DNA of 64,000 bases from assembly GCF_002209355.2 (NCBI RefSeq), contig NZ_CP106855.1, forward strand, positions 744,001 to 808,000, read 5' to 3'. Within the stretch, counting starts at the first letter, position 1, and each line of letters opens with the position of its first letter. The notes under the pieces were generated by a model that saw nothing but the letters and a program-made list of their open reading frames with translations, was not told the DNA's origin and did no database searches. Both the position numbers and the translations under genes were made by a program. The stretch is from Bdellovibrio sp. SKB1291214. Lineage in GTDB: Bacteria; Bdellovibrionota; Bdellovibrionia; Bdellovibrionales; Bdellovibrionaceae. Below, in pieces: positions 43,981-53,070 of the stretch.

Positions 43981-45171
43981 CTATTTGCGAATCAAAAGTG
44001 CGGCGTAAAAGCCGTCGAATCCTTCGCGGTCTGGACGAAGGTGGATCTCTTTTTCCAAAGACCACTCGGCACCATGCTCACTCATAAAGCGCTCGATCTG
44101 TTTTTCGTTTTCAGATGGGAATAAACTGCAAGTAGCATAAACCATCTTGCCGCCTTTTTTCGTCATTTTTGAATACGAAGTTAAAAGCTCGTACTGCAGG
44201 GTTTGCAAGCGAGTGATTTCCTCCTCTGTCAGTTTCCATTTTGAATCTGGATTTCGACGAAGAACACCCATGCCTGAGCAAGGCACATCCAACAACACGC
44301 GATCTGCTTCTTCATGAAGACGCTTAATCACTTTGCTAGAATCAATCACGCGAGTTTCAATAATATCAACGCTGTTACGGCGAGCGCGCACTTTCAACTC
44401 TTGAAGTTTCCACTCATGGATATCCATAGAGATGATGCGGCCTTTGTTTTTCATAAGCGAAGCTATATGTAAAGACTTACCGCCGGCACCAGCGCAAGCA
44501 TCAACAACACGTTGACCCGGTTGCACGTCAAGCATCGGCACAACCATCTGCGAAGCGGCGTCTTGCACCTCGAACATCCCTTTACGGAAAGCCTCGGTAA
44601 TAAAAACGTTACGACGCTCTTTTAATTTCAAGGCGTAGGGAAGATCCGGAGAAACCGGCAAAGCTTCAATGTCGGCTTTTTTAAGTTCTGCGATCACCTG
44701 ATCTGGAGTGAATTTCAAAGCGTTCACACGCATGAAAACTTCAGCAGGCTTATTCAAGGCCTTAACCACTTTTTCCCAAACATCGCCCAACTCTTGGCGA
44801 CCGCGAGTATCCATCCAATCAGGAATTGACTGCGCGACAGGGAACTTTTCTTGAGCTTCTTTTTCACGAGCTTTGATAAAGTCGTAACTTAAGCCTTCGA
44901 ACTCTTCCCAATCTGGAAGGTCAAAGCCCATTCGCAACCACTGAATACCCACGATGCGCCACATGTCCCCGCTTTGTCCCATGAACTCAAGCAAGCGGTA
45001 CCAACGAACGACTTCGTAAACTGTTTCAGCAAAAAATTTGCGATCACGGGAACCCCATTTGGAGTGCCCTTTAAGATTGTATTGAATAACTTTATCGGCG
45101 TATTTGTTCTGGTCGAATATTTCTTCTAAACCATTAACAACGGCCTCTGCGAGATGTCTGTGAATTTTCAA
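43981..45171 (-). CDS. RsmB/NOP family RNA m5C methyltransferase
   Basis: A 396-residue enzyme that methylates cytosine in rRNA (probably 16S). SAM-binding motif VVDACAGAGGKSLHIASLM, motif IV DVPCSGMGVLRRNPDSKW and motif VI MVYATCSLFPSENEKQI carry the two catalytic cysteines. The N-terminal NusB-like part is short, so RsmB versus RsmF-type specificity is not settled. Overlaps the upstream barrel gene by four bases. Confidence 0.9.
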   Translation of the reverse strand: MKIHRHLAEAVVNGLEEIFDQNKYADKVIQYNLKGHSKWGSRDRKFFAETVYEVVRWYRLLEFMGQSGDMWRIVGIQWLRMGFDLPDWEEFEGLSYDFIKAREKEAQEKFPVAQSIPDWMDTRGRQELGDVWEKVVKALNKPAEVFMRVNALKFTPDQVIAELKKADIEALPVSPDLPYALKLKERRNVFITEAFRKGMFEVQDAASQMVVPMLDVQPGQRVVDACAGAGGKSLHIASLMKNKGRIISMDIHEWKLQELKVRARRNSVDIIETRVIDSSKVIKRLHEEADRVLLDVPCSGMGVLRRNPDSKWKLTEEEITRLQTLQYELLTSYSKMTKKGGKMVYATCSLFPSENEKQIERFMSEHGAEWSLEKEIHLRPDREGFDGFYAALLIRK

Positions 45172-45815
45172 AACGTAAATACCAAGCCAGCGGCTAAAAA
45201 GGTTCCATTAATCTGCCCTGAAGAGAGCAAAAACAGGGAATTTCTTAACCCAGCCTCAATGAAGAAGCCAGTGTTTTCAAAGACATTGAAAAAGCGTGCA
45301 CCGGCGATCAATTGGTAGTCCAACGTTAAAGCGGACTTGGAGTTGGTTTGCTTCATAAAGATGCCAAGTCCCGCGCCTGCGCCGAAATACAGAGGGAAAC
45401 GAGAGTTTGCATCAGGAAACGTGATCACAGGCAGGAAGGAAATCTTGCTCGTGTTCTCATCACTCACATTGTAATCTGTGTACTCCATGCGGATATTCAA
45501 ATCCATGGAGTTGTACCACTCGCCCACACGGTATGTGACACCGAAATTATTTTTACCGATGTCATCTTGTTGCCCATTTTTACCCCAATCGTAAGATTGG
45601 GATGCCATATAGCGGGCCCAGTGCAAAGCCAGGTAATGATCCGATGACCCGCCACTTGTGGTATTACTTGTTCCACCTACGTACGTGGTGTTGTCGTCCA
45701 GATTGTCTTTTTGAAAATATTTCGCCGCGGCATCACGCCCTACTACTGGCTGCTGAGCTTGTGAGTAGGAAGCCAATAGAAATAGGGGCAAAAATACAGA
45801 AAAAACGTTCTTCAT
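45168..45815 (-). CDS. Predicted outer-membrane beta-barrel protein
   Basis: A 215-residue protein with signal peptide (MKNVFSVFLPLFLLASYSQAQ), a Gly/Ser/Thr-rich segment (NTTSGGSSD), then strands such as NNFGVTYRVGEWYNSMDLNIRMEYTDY and FLAAGLVFTF ending in phenylalanine. Typical of a small outer-membrane protein of 8-10 strands. Translationally coupled (4-base overlap) to the methyltransferase, an unusual pairing of functions. Confidence 0.7.
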   Translation of the reverse strand: MKNVFSVFLPLFLLASYSQAQQPVVGRDAAAKYFQKDNLDDNTTYVGGTSNTTSGGSSDHYLALHWARYMASQSYDWGKNGQQDDIGKNNFGVTYRVGEWYNSMDLNIRMEYTDYNVSDENTSKISFLPVITFPDANSRFPLYFGAGAGLGIFMKQTNSKSALTLDYQLIAGARFFNVFENTGFFIEAGLRNSLFLLSSGQINGTFLAAGLVFTF

Positions 45816-45881
45816 GAGTCACCTCGTCTACCCAATATTCTAGCCAGAATTTGGGCTCAGGCGGAACTCATTGCAGCACCA

Positions 45882-45920
45882 AATGACACATTTAGTCATT
45901 GAGTCTAGAGGCATTGACTC
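45882..45920. promoter_or_regulatory. Paired inverted repeats upstream of nrdR
   Basis: AATGAC (45882-45887) / GTCATT (45895-45900) and GAGTC (45901-45905) / GACTC (45916-45920) are contiguous; CATTGAGTC and CATTGACTC also repeat 15 bases apart. The location 55-95 bases before the nrdR ATG suits an operator. The sequence does not match the NrdR box I know. Confidence 0.3.
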
Positions 45921-45974
45921 TGAGAGAGGCGATACCTAATCTCCGGCTAACCTTTTGGGACGGGACCAAAGACT

Positions 45975-46559
45975 ATGAAATGCCCATTTTGTGGCCACGC
46001 AGACGACAGAGTTTTAGATACGAGAGTGCAGAAAGATGGCAGCATCCGCCGCCGTCGCGAATGCCTTGAGTGCAAAGCTCGTTTCTCGACTGTTGAAACA
46101 ATCATGATCGCCCTCCCCTATATCATTAAAAAAGACGGTCGCCGCGAACCATTCAGTAAAGAAAAAATCCTGAAGGGCTTGTCAGCTGCGACCCAAAAAC
46201 GTCCTGTCAGTGTCGCGCAAATCGATGCCGTGGTGGAGCGAATTGCAGCTTGGATCGTCAACCGTGGCGAATCCGAAGTGAGCTCTCGCCTGCTTGGCAA
46301 AAAAGTGATGGCCGAATTGAAACAGCTTGATGACGTGGCTTATGTTCGTTTCGCGAGTGTTTATCGTACCTTTAAAGACGTCCAGGAATTTGTTGAGACT
46401 CTTGAAGACGCTGAACTGCTTGATTTTGTCGATGCAAGTAATCCACAATTAAGCCTGACTGCGATGAACTTCGTTGAAAGCGAGAAAAAGCCAAATCATG
46501 AAACTGACAGCAAGACGCCAAGCCCGGGAGCTCGCACTCCAAATCCTGTTCCAAACTGA
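45975..46559 (+). CDS. nrdR: Transcriptional repressor NrdR
   Basis: Represses ribonucleotide reductase genes in response to dNTP/ATP state. N-terminal zinc ribbon MKCPFCGHADDRVLDTR..RRRRECLECKARFSTVE (four cysteines) followed by the ATP-cone (IKKDGRREPFSKEKILKGL). At 194 residues it is about 40 longer than the common length because of a polar C-terminal tail (from about residue 150). That tail overlaps nusB by 62 bases and is therefore under dual coding constraint. Confidence 0.94.
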   Translation: MKCPFCGHADDRVLDTRVQKDGSIRRRRECLECKARFSTVETIMIALPYIIKKDGRREPFSKEKILKGLSAATQKRPVSVAQIDAVVERIAAWIVNRGESEVSSRLLGKKVMAELKQLDDVAYVRFASVYRTFKDVQEFVETLEDAELLDFVDASNPQLSLTAMNFVESEKKPNHETDSKTPSPGARTPNPVPN

Positions 46560-46905
46560 GTTCACGCCAACTATCAGCGTTCGTACTTTCATGGATGTTT
46601 TCGAAGAGTCTTATGACACTGAAACGACTTCCTATGCAGATTTGATCATCAAAGGTGTTCAGGCAAATAAAGCCGCCGTTGATGCAAAAATTCAAGCCTC
46701 CAGCGCACACTGGAAAGTTGAACGTATGGCAACGATTGATCGCAACATTTTGCGCATCGCTGTTTGGGAAATGAAATTCTCTGCCGATCCTATCAAAGAA
46801 AACATTGCCATCAATGAAGCGGTTGAGATCGCTAAAAAGTACGGCACATCTGATTCTGCAAGCTTTGTTAATGGCTTGTTGGATCAAGTGAGCAAGGTGC
46901 ACTAA
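46498..46905 (+). CDS. nusB: Transcription antitermination factor NusB
   Basis: A 135-residue all-helical protein that with NusE (S10) binds boxA in rRNA antitermination. Family features are TARRQARELALQILFQTEF at the start, ERMATIDRNILRIAVWEMKF in the middle and INEAVEIAKKYGTSDSASFVNGLLDQV at the end. ATG 46498 fits the family length; a start 8 codons upstream also exists. It lies inside the nrdR tail by 62 bases and is followed with a one-base overlap by an unknown gene. Confidence 0.94.
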   Translation: MKLTARRQARELALQILFQTEFTPTISVRTFMDVFEESYDTETTSYADLIIKGVQANKAAVDAKIQASSAHWKVERMATIDRNILRIAVWEMKFSADPIKENIAINEAVEIAKKYGTSDSASFVNGLLDQVSKVH

Positions 46906-47357
46906 TGGCAGTCAATGTGCTTTCCCAAGCGGGCGCATTCAATCCCGGATCTGATCTTTGGGTTGTACCGCAACTTGGGAAATCAGAATGGACCAGCAAA
47001 CTTGATTGGTATTTGAACTTTCAACTTTGCAAATCATCCCGTCACGTCAGCAACCAGGTTCCTGGCTTTCTCAACGACGTGATCAAAGAAACCGAGCTGA
47101 CTAAATTCTATCGCCCGGTTGCTCAAAATGCGCCGATGATGATTGCCTCCGAAACGCTGCTTCCCAACAAGTGGGTTGTGGTGATTCCGTGGACAGAAGA
47201 TCTGGCTTCGTGGAGCCAAGCGATTTCCCAAGTTTGGAGCGGTTTACAGCAACCAACATTGCGCGTGTTTCTGCCACCTGGACAAAGTACTGGGAACTTT
47301 CAACAAGCTTGGTTGAAGCATCAAAGCCATCAAGATTTCACTGTCGTGCTTGATTAA
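46905..47357 (+). CDS. Conserved-looking protein of unknown function in the nusB operon
   Basis: A 150-residue protein without signal peptide; its ATG overlaps the nusB stop (TAATG). Sequence is rich in Trp (six residues) with an alternating strand-helix look (NKWVVVIPWTEDLASWSQAI). It is most likely cytosolic. No domain recognised. The operon context (nrdR, nusB, PDRP) gives little clue. Confidence 0.7.
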   Translation: MAVNVLSQAGAFNPGSDLWVVPQLGKSEWTSKLDWYLNFQLCKSSRHVSNQVPGFLNDVIKETELTKFYRPVAQNAPMMIASETLLPNKWVVVIPWTEDLASWSQAISQVWSGLQQPTLRVFLPPGQSTGNFQQAWLKHQSHQDFTVVLD

Positions 47358-47399
47358 TGATCTCCTCTGCCTTCACAATGAAGGAAAGAGGATTGCATC

Positions 47400-47957
47400 A
47401 TGGAACGTCTATCACAAGCGCTTGTCTCTAAAATTTCCACTTTTCAAAAACGTCTTCAGTCATTTTTAGAAAATGATTTTGATCCCCAATCCGAAGAGCG
47501 CGAACGCGTGCAACAAGAATTTGAAGCTTCTCGTGATGAATCTTTGGTGCGTGGTTTGTCTCAAGGCTTGCCTGAAGATCATATCGACCGCGCGATCGTG
47601 GTGTTTTCTCGCCTAGCGATGTTGTTCCAAGCAGGCATCTTACTTGAAAATCACGATGGTGACTGGAAAGCACAGGCATTTTTTCATAAGGGAGTTTCAG
47701 AGCTTTTTAAAAACAGCGCGAAATCTTCTTTAAGTCTTCCGAATGCAAATTTGATGACCTGGTTGAAAACCGATTCTGCAGCCATCTTACGCAAAACGAA
47801 TTTACAGCACTTGGATATGGATCACAAAACAACCTGTCTGTTGATCAAGGTCACTCCCGATTTTTCATTTATTTTGATGTCCTCTTTACCTGATATCTGG
47901 TTGCAAGCTCATGCAGAAAACGTGCGCCGTGCTTTAATCAATGGTTTTGCAGATTAA
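47400..47957 (+). CDS. Helical protein of unknown function next to the PDRP gene
   Basis: A 185-residue mainly helical protein with acidic-basic heptad-like stretches (FQKRLQSFLENDFDPQSEERERVQQEF) and no signal peptide. GAAAGAGGA precedes the ATG by about 8 bases. It ends two bases before the PDRP gene, which suggests translational coupling and possibly a role with it. Not recognised. Confidence 0.65.
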   Translation: MERLSQALVSKISTFQKRLQSFLENDFDPQSEERERVQQEFEASRDESLVRGLSQGLPEDHIDRAIVVFSRLAMLFQAGILLENHDGDWKAQAFFHKGVSELFKNSAKSSLSLPNANLMTWLKTDSAAILRKTNLQHLDMDHKTTCLLIKVTPDFSFILMSSLPDIWLQAHAENVRRALINGFAD

Positions 47958-47959
47958 TT

Positions 47960-48805
47960 ATGAGCATCGAGAATAAGACCTATACCATTTACATTCTTTC
48001 AGACAGTACTGGTGAAACGGCTGCGACCATGATTCGCGCTGCCTTGGTTCAATACTCGAATAAAGACATCAATATCATTCGTTGCAAAAATGTTCGTTCA
48101 GAAGCCCAAGCCGAAGCCGTGATCGAAGAATGTTTCGAGCGCCGCGGGATGCTGGCGTACACCGTCGCCAGTCCTTCATTACGTAACAAGATTCGGGATG
48201 CAGCTGCTGGGAAGGGTATTCCTTATTTTGACTTGCTGGGGCCATTGCTTTCAACTTTGGATACTTTCTTTGGTGAGCACTCCGAATCCCACGTCGGCGC
48301 CTTGCGTGCTGTCGATGAAAGATACTTCAAGCGCATCGAAGCGATTGAATACACCGTCAAACATGACGACGGAAAAACATTTGCCGAGCTTGATAAAGCA
48401 GACATCGTACTGGTCGGAATTTCCAGAACCAGCAAAACACCACTTTCAATTTTCCTCAGTCACAAAGGCTGGAAAGTTGCTAACGTTCCTTTGGTTTTGA
48501 ATGCGCCCCTTCCCGAGGAGCTTTTCAAAGTCGATCAACGTCGCGTAGTGGGTTTGATTATTGATATGGATTCGCTGCAAAGAATTCGCAAGAATCGTCT
48601 GGAAAAATTCGGGCAAGACCCTGGTGGCGAATACGCCTCGATGTCACATATCGCCAAGGAAATTGAGTTCGCTGAAAAGATCTTTAAACAAAATCGCAGA
48701 TGGCCGGTGTTCAATGTGACCGAGCGTGCCCTTGAAGAAACTGCGAGTGAGATCGTGCGTATCATCGCTGCCCGCCTAGGTTTGCCAGACAGCGTGATCT
48801 TTTAA
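47960..48805 (+). CDS. Kinase/pyrophosphorylase regulator of pyruvate phosphate dikinase or PEP synthase (PDRP/PSRP family)
   Basis: A 281-residue bifunctional enzyme that phosphorylates (with ADP) and dephosphorylates (with Pi) the regulatory threonine next to the catalytic histidine of its dikinase. N-terminus YTIYILSDSTGETAATMIRAALVQ, P-loop-like VLVGISRTSKTPLSIFLSHKGWKVANVPL and MDSLQRIRKNRLEK are family hallmarks. The cognate substrate is probably the ppdK product at 6396-9116, about 39 kb away. Confidence 0.93.
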   Translation: MSIENKTYTIYILSDSTGETAATMIRAALVQYSNKDINIIRCKNVRSEAQAEAVIEECFERRGMLAYTVASPSLRNKIRDAAAGKGIPYFDLLGPLLSTLDTFFGEHSESHVGALRAVDERYFKRIEAIEYTVKHDDGKTFAELDKADIVLVGISRTSKTPLSIFLSHKGWKVANVPLVLNAPLPEELFKVDQRRVVGLIIDMDSLQRIRKNRLEKFGQDPGGEYASMSHIAKEIEFAEKIFKQNRRWPVFNVTERALEETASEIVRIIAARLGLPDSVIF

Positions 48806-48814
48806 GGTTTCCGC

Positions 48815-50323
48815 TTACAATAAGAAATCCAAGACGTTTGCCAACGGAAGCGTCATCCAGAAAAGCACCTTCTTTGAAACTGGAACGTTTTCATGCATGG
48901 GACGACCGTCTTCTCTAAGGCCTGCGCGATTCAACTTTGCCGCCGACGCAATATGCTCTTTAATATTTTTTTGCACAGCCATGGCAAGCTTTGGATTATC
49001 ACGACAGATCAGGGCCATCTCCGCATTGATATTTGTGGACCTCGGGTCCATATTGAAAGTACCAACGATGACCGTTCGTTCATCAATCACTGCGCGCTTG
49101 GAATGAGTGCCCCATCTTGAGGGACGGGCATCCGGAATCACAGGATAGATTTTAGGATCGATGGTCCCCTTATGCATCCAGACATTCACACCTAGCTCTG
49201 TCCAACGACGAATGCGCGTGTCGAAAATCGCTTGAGTATAAAACGCATCTGTTGAGTAAAGGCTGTTCGAAATAACGTTGATCTCGACATCACGACGAAG
49301 AAGATCATCCAAGATCGTGGAGATTTCTTTTTTCACAACGAAATAGGGTGATTCTATATAGATTTTCTTTTCAGCAAGATTTGCTTCGACGGCCAGTTGC
49401 TTACGCAACACTCGAGTTTTTTCACCCATCCCCGGAAAGTCGGCAGCAAAAATCATATCGTTACAGACGCCCGTGGCTTCTTTAGCTAAGAGTTGCGCCC
49501 CAAAGGTATCAACATAACTGCGGATACGACGATCTTCACTGGTAAGAACGGTGAAAGCTTTGGCCTTTGCAGTTCCGTCTTCGTAACGGGCTATCTCCCC
49601 TTTATAACGACTGATACTGATACGAGCATCCTTGTCTTGGGTGGCCCATGGATCGTTTTCAAAGTTATCGCTCAATCCTGGAAAATCTGAAGGGCGTGGA
49701 CGACGCACCAGGGGCGCATCTTCAGTTAAATCTGCATTCCAGAACTCTTCAAAACTTTTTCGCATGTCTTGAACGATAGAACCCTTAACCACGATATCTG
49801 TATCCAAAAAGTTATATTCGGGACTTAAATCAAAATACTCGTCGGCTATATTTCGACCGCCGGTGATGCCTTCAACACCGTCCACGATCAACGTTTTTCG
49901 ATGGCTACGGAATTGCGCCGTTACGACACGCACCAAGACCGCGGGATTATAGTAATGTACTTGAATTCCCGCCTCTTTCAGCACCGAAGCGTAGTATTTA
50001 TTCAGCTCAAAAATCGGCAATGACGTATCAACGATAACGCGAATTTTTACGCCTTGGCGTGCTTTGCGAATCAGGGCATCGGTGACTAAACGGCCTGCCG
50101 TATCGATGCTATAAATAAAGTATTCCATCTCGATCGACTGTTTAGCATTTTCGATCATATCCAGACGCTTTTTTAAGGAGGCAATGCCGCTGTCAAGGAT
50201 GGTTACCTGTTGTGGCTCTTTACTGCGGCGGTAAACGCCGGTGGCATCTTTCATATTTCGGGAGGCGATGGCAGTACTCGTGAATCCAATCGCAACAGCC
50301 ATCAAACACACACTTATTTTCAC
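48815..50323 (-). CDS. Exported phospholipase D-like enzyme (two HKD motifs)
   Basis: A 502-residue protein with GTG start at 50323, GGAGG five bases upstream, and signal peptide (VKISVCLMAVAIGFTSTAIA). Two complete HxKxxxxD motifs, SHRKTLIVDG..GGRNIADEY and THSKRAVIDERTVIVGTFNMDPRS, form the active site of PLD-superfamily enzymes. The arrangement resembles cardiolipin synthase, but the signal peptide and the absence of the usual N-terminal membrane helices suggest a secreted phospholipase or transphosphatidylase acting in the periplasm or on prey membranes. Convergent with the PDRP gene. Confidence 0.85.
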   Translation of the reverse strand: MKISVCLMAVAIGFTSTAIASRNMKDATGVYRRSKEPQQVTILDSGIASLKKRLDMIENAKQSIEMEYFIYSIDTAGRLVTDALIRKARQGVKIRVIVDTSLPIFELNKYYASVLKEAGIQVHYYNPAVLVRVVTAQFRSHRKTLIVDGVEGITGGRNIADEYFDLSPEYNFLDTDIVVKGSIVQDMRKSFEEFWNADLTEDAPLVRRPRPSDFPGLSDNFENDPWATQDKDARISISRYKGEIARYEDGTAKAKAFTVLTSEDRRIRSYVDTFGAQLLAKEATGVCNDMIFAADFPGMGEKTRVLRKQLAVEANLAEKKIYIESPYFVVKKEISTILDDLLRRDVEINVISNSLYSTDAFYTQAIFDTRIRRWTELGVNVWMHKGTIDPKIYPVIPDARPSRWGTHSKRAVIDERTVIVGTFNMDPRSTNINAEMALICRDNPKLAMAVQKNIKEHIASAAKLNRAGLREDGRPMHENVPVSKKVLFWMTLPLANVLDFLL

Positions 50324-50580
50324 CGAGACCTCCGAATTGGAAACGCTAGAATACCGACTCCAACTATGCAAATTGACGGCCATTCCAGTGCAAATCCACA
50401 GCACTTGGCAGAGGATATTCTCGGGACCTAGGCAATTTTTTCAAGGCTGTTCAAGGACTTAACAGTCATGACTTTTGTGGGTGAATGTTTGATCGCAAGG
50501 CCGTCGCAATACATAGGGAATTTTGAAAATCCCTGTGCGATGCTGTGACCGTTTTCAACAACCAATGACAGGAGGTCATT

Positions 50581-51087
50581 ATGTTTTCGAAAGTGATTGC
50601 CGCCGCACTTCTTCTTTCCTCTAACATCGCACTTGCTTATCCAGCCTTGGGTGACAAAGTGACGTGGAAAGGTTCCGAAGACAAACTCGACGGAACTAGC
50701 ACACCCGTTTCTGCCACTAAAGAAGTGACTGCTTGGGACATGGATGCTCACAAGTGGACAGTAAAATTCGATATGACAAAAGGTGACCAAACAACTACAG
50801 AACAGATTGTTACATCTTGCTTGTGGAATCCTGAAGAGTGGCAATTGCTAATGGCAAAATGCGCTGAAAAAGGCGGAACAATGGAAGACGTTGCGGTAAC
50901 AACCGGCACGTATTCTGCCTGCCGTATGACGGTGACCGCCGATGATGGCCGGGTGATCAAAACATGGATGGGTGATGTCCCATTTGGTCTTATCAAAAAA
51001 GAAGTCACTGATGTCACTGCCGGCACTAAAACGACACTGGCTATTGAGTCAATCACTGAAGGTCCTGCACCAACACAAGGTCAATAA
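50581..51087 (+). CDS. Exported protein of unknown function
   Basis: A 168-residue protein with signal peptide (MFSKVIAAALLLSSNIALA), GGAGG about 5 bases upstream of the ATG, and three mature cysteines (TSCLWNPEEW, AKCAEKGG, SACRMTV). The beta-rich body ends in a Thr/Pro/Gln-rich tail (EGPAPTQGQ). No family recognised; likely periplasmic. Confidence 0.7.
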   Translation: MFSKVIAAALLLSSNIALAYPALGDKVTWKGSEDKLDGTSTPVSATKEVTAWDMDAHKWTVKFDMTKGDQTTTEQIVTSCLWNPEEWQLLMAKCAEKGGTMEDVAVTTGTYSACRMTVTADDGRVIKTWMGDVPFGLIKKEVTDVTAGTKTTLAIESITEGPAPTQGQ

Positions 51088-51093
51088 CTAGAA

Positions 51094-51129
51094 TAAAAAA
51101 GAGCGAGGAGACCACCCCTCGCTCTTTTA
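51094..51129. terminator. Bidirectional terminator
   Basis: AAAAGAGCGAGG (51097-51108) / CCTCGCTCTTTT (51117-51128), between convergent genes. Confidence 0.9.
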
Positions 51130-51162
51130 GTAAAGCCGCCGATGGCGGTTACTTTTCGCAAA

Positions 51163-52992
51163 CTATGCTGCTTTTTTCAATTCCCCGTGAACAAATACGT
51201 TCATTTCATCTGTGGAAGCTTTCATAACATTGGCCTGATTGCTGATATCGGTCGATGTACCTGCGATCTCTTCCGAAGAGGCCGCATTTGACTGTACAGA
51301 CGCATCCAATTGGTTCATCGCTTTGGAAATCTGTTGGATACCCGTGGCTTGCTCTTCGCTGGCTGTTGAAATTTCAAGATTCAAGTCTGAAACTTTTTTG
51401 ACTGAAGTGACGATGCTTTTTAAAACTTCACCGGAGCGATTTGCCTGCAACGTGCCGTTTTCAATCTTGATGACATTGGATTTGATCAAGGTGTTAATAT
51501 CTTTCGCAGCCACTGCAGATCTTTGTGCCAAGGCGCGAACGGCCTCTGCGACCACCGCAAAACCTTTACCTTGTTCGCCTGCACGGGCAGCCTCAACCGC
51601 CGCATTCAAGGCTAAAAGATTCGTTTGAAACGCGATATCGTCAATCACGTTGATGATTTCTTCGATTTCTTTCGAAGACTTAGAAATGTCTTCCATAGAT
51701 TGCATTAAAGAGGTCATCTCGATTTCACCCTTGTGTGCAGATTCTGAAGACTGAGAAGACAATTGGGCCGCTTGTTTCGCGTTATCGGAATTCATACGAA
51801 CCATGGAGCTCATTTCTTCCAAGGCAGCTACAGTCTCTTCCAAGGACGCTGCCGATTCGCTAGCAGACTGTGACAGGCTTTGACCGGCCAAGGACAACTG
51901 TTCGATTGCTACCGTCACGTTATCACCGGTTTCTGAAAGGCGATTCGTAATAGATGTCACCGCTTTTGCAATATAGCGAGCGATGAAAAGAACAGCCACC
52001 AACAACACAAGGGTACCAATCAGGGCAATAACAGCCTGAGTCCACACCATTGCACGAGCATCTGCCATGACAGTCTTAAGTGGAGTACGAATCACCAAAG
52101 ACCATGGCGCGTCCGTCCCGCCCATCACCATCGGCGACACCACGTAAAGACATTCTTCTTTAAGATCTGGGTCCATGCCGGTGATCACTAGACTTTCACC
52201 TTTTGCAAAGGCTGCCTTAAATTTTTCCGGCGCCACTTCAAAAGTAGAATGTTTTGTCAGCATCTTTTCATCGGGGTGAGCTACGAAATTACCCGCATTT
52301 GTCACCAAATAGGCCGTGGATGTCTCAAAAGGTTTGATTTTCAATGCATCATTTTGCAGATCTTTTAGCGGCAAATCGACACCCGCCACTCCCACGAATT
52401 TTCCTTCAAAGAAAATTGGTACCACTGCTGATGTCATTAAGGTTTGAACGCCGTCCACGGGATAAAGATAAGGCTCAACCATCGTCTCTTTGCCGCGAGC
52501 TTTCGGAACTAAGTAGTAATCACCGACACCTGGTTTGTCGTAATCCATAAGTGGCGTCAAAGTTGCTTTACCTTTTTCAAAACTTAAATAAGGAACAAAG
52601 CGACCCGTTTTATCGTAGCCTTTTGCGTTGGCAAAATGAACATCTTGGCCGTCCCAGGCGTTGGGCTCCCAGCCCGTCCACACACCGATCAGACCTTGAT
52701 TTGATTCAAGTATATGTTGGAAAGAGTGCTCAACCGGACCGCGCTCCAGATGATTGTTTTTCTTGGCGGATGCCAAGTGCTGCGCCAGAGTTCTTGCGAT
52801 CCCCAGTCCCTGCTCGACCGACAAGCGCATCTCGTTCGCGTAAGCTTTCGCAATCGCAGTTGATTTATCGACGGCTTGGCGCTCTGCTGTGTTCAAACTG
52901 TTTTCCGCCACCAAGAAATTCATTGCGACAAAAACTATGATCGCAATAAGAATAATGGGTACGGACATTTTGACTTGGATGGAATGCTTCAC
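51163..52992 (-). CDS. Methyl-accepting chemotaxis protein with dCache-like sensor
   Basis: A 609-residue chemoreceptor: N-terminal helix ([19 protein letters not shown]), a periplasmic dCache_1-like sensor ([50 protein letters not shown]), second helix ([19 protein letters not shown]), then the signalling hairpin with the conserved tip [47 protein letters not shown]. The HAMP domain is short or atypical. GTG start at 52992 with its SD (AAGGTG) inside a 17-bp-arm hairpin. Lies downstream of a LysR gene on the same strand. Confidence 0.93.
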   Translation of the reverse strand: MKHSIQVKMSVPIILIAIIVFVAMNFLVAENSLNTAERQAVDKSTAIAKAYANEMRLSVEQGLGIARTLAQHLASAKKNNHLERGPVEHSFQHILESNQGLIGVWTGWEPNAWDGQDVHFANAKGYDKTGRFVPYLSFEKGKATLTPLMDYDKPGVGDYYLVPKARGKETMVEPYLYPVDGVQTLMTSAVVPIFFEGKFVGVAGVDLPLKDLQNDALKIKPFETSTAYLVTNAGNFVAHPDEKMLTKHSTFEVAPEKFKAAFAKGESLVITGMDPDLKEECLYVVSPMVMGGTDAPWSLVIRTPLKTVMADARAMVWTQAVIALIGTLVLLVAVLFIARYIAKAVTSITNRLSETGDNVTVAIEQLSLAGQSLSQSASESAASLEETVAALEEMSSMVRMNSDNAKQAAQLSSQSSESAHKGEIEMTSLMQSMEDISKSSKEIEEIINVIDDIAFQTNLLALNAAVEAARAGEQGKGFAVVAEAVRALAQRSAVAAKDINTLIKSNVIKIENGTLQANRSGEVLKSIVTSVKKVSDLNLEISTASEEQATGIQQISKAMNQLDASVQSNAASSEEIAGTSTDISNQANVMKASTDEMNVFVHGELKKAA

Positions 52993-52997
52993 GAAAA

Positions 52998-53045
52998 CAC
53001 CTTTTCCGAAAAGTTAAGAATCTTAAAGACTTTTCGGAAAAGGTG
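52998..53045. repeat. Long near-perfect palindrome between the LysR and chemoreceptor genes
   Basis: CACCTTTTCCGAAAAGT (52998-53014) and ACTTTTCGGAAAAGGTG (53029-53045) are perfect 17-base complements; the loop holds TTAAGA..TCTTAA and can extend the helix. It contains the chemoreceptor SD and sits before its GTG. It could end the LysR transcript, hide the SD or act as an operator. Confidence 0.75.
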
Positions 53046-53070
53046 AATTTTTATATAACTGGGTGTAGGT

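Noticed and set aside
50428-50844. 138-codon frame on - over the exported protein at 50581
   Set aside because: Antisense to a gene with a signal peptide and SD; no SD of its own.
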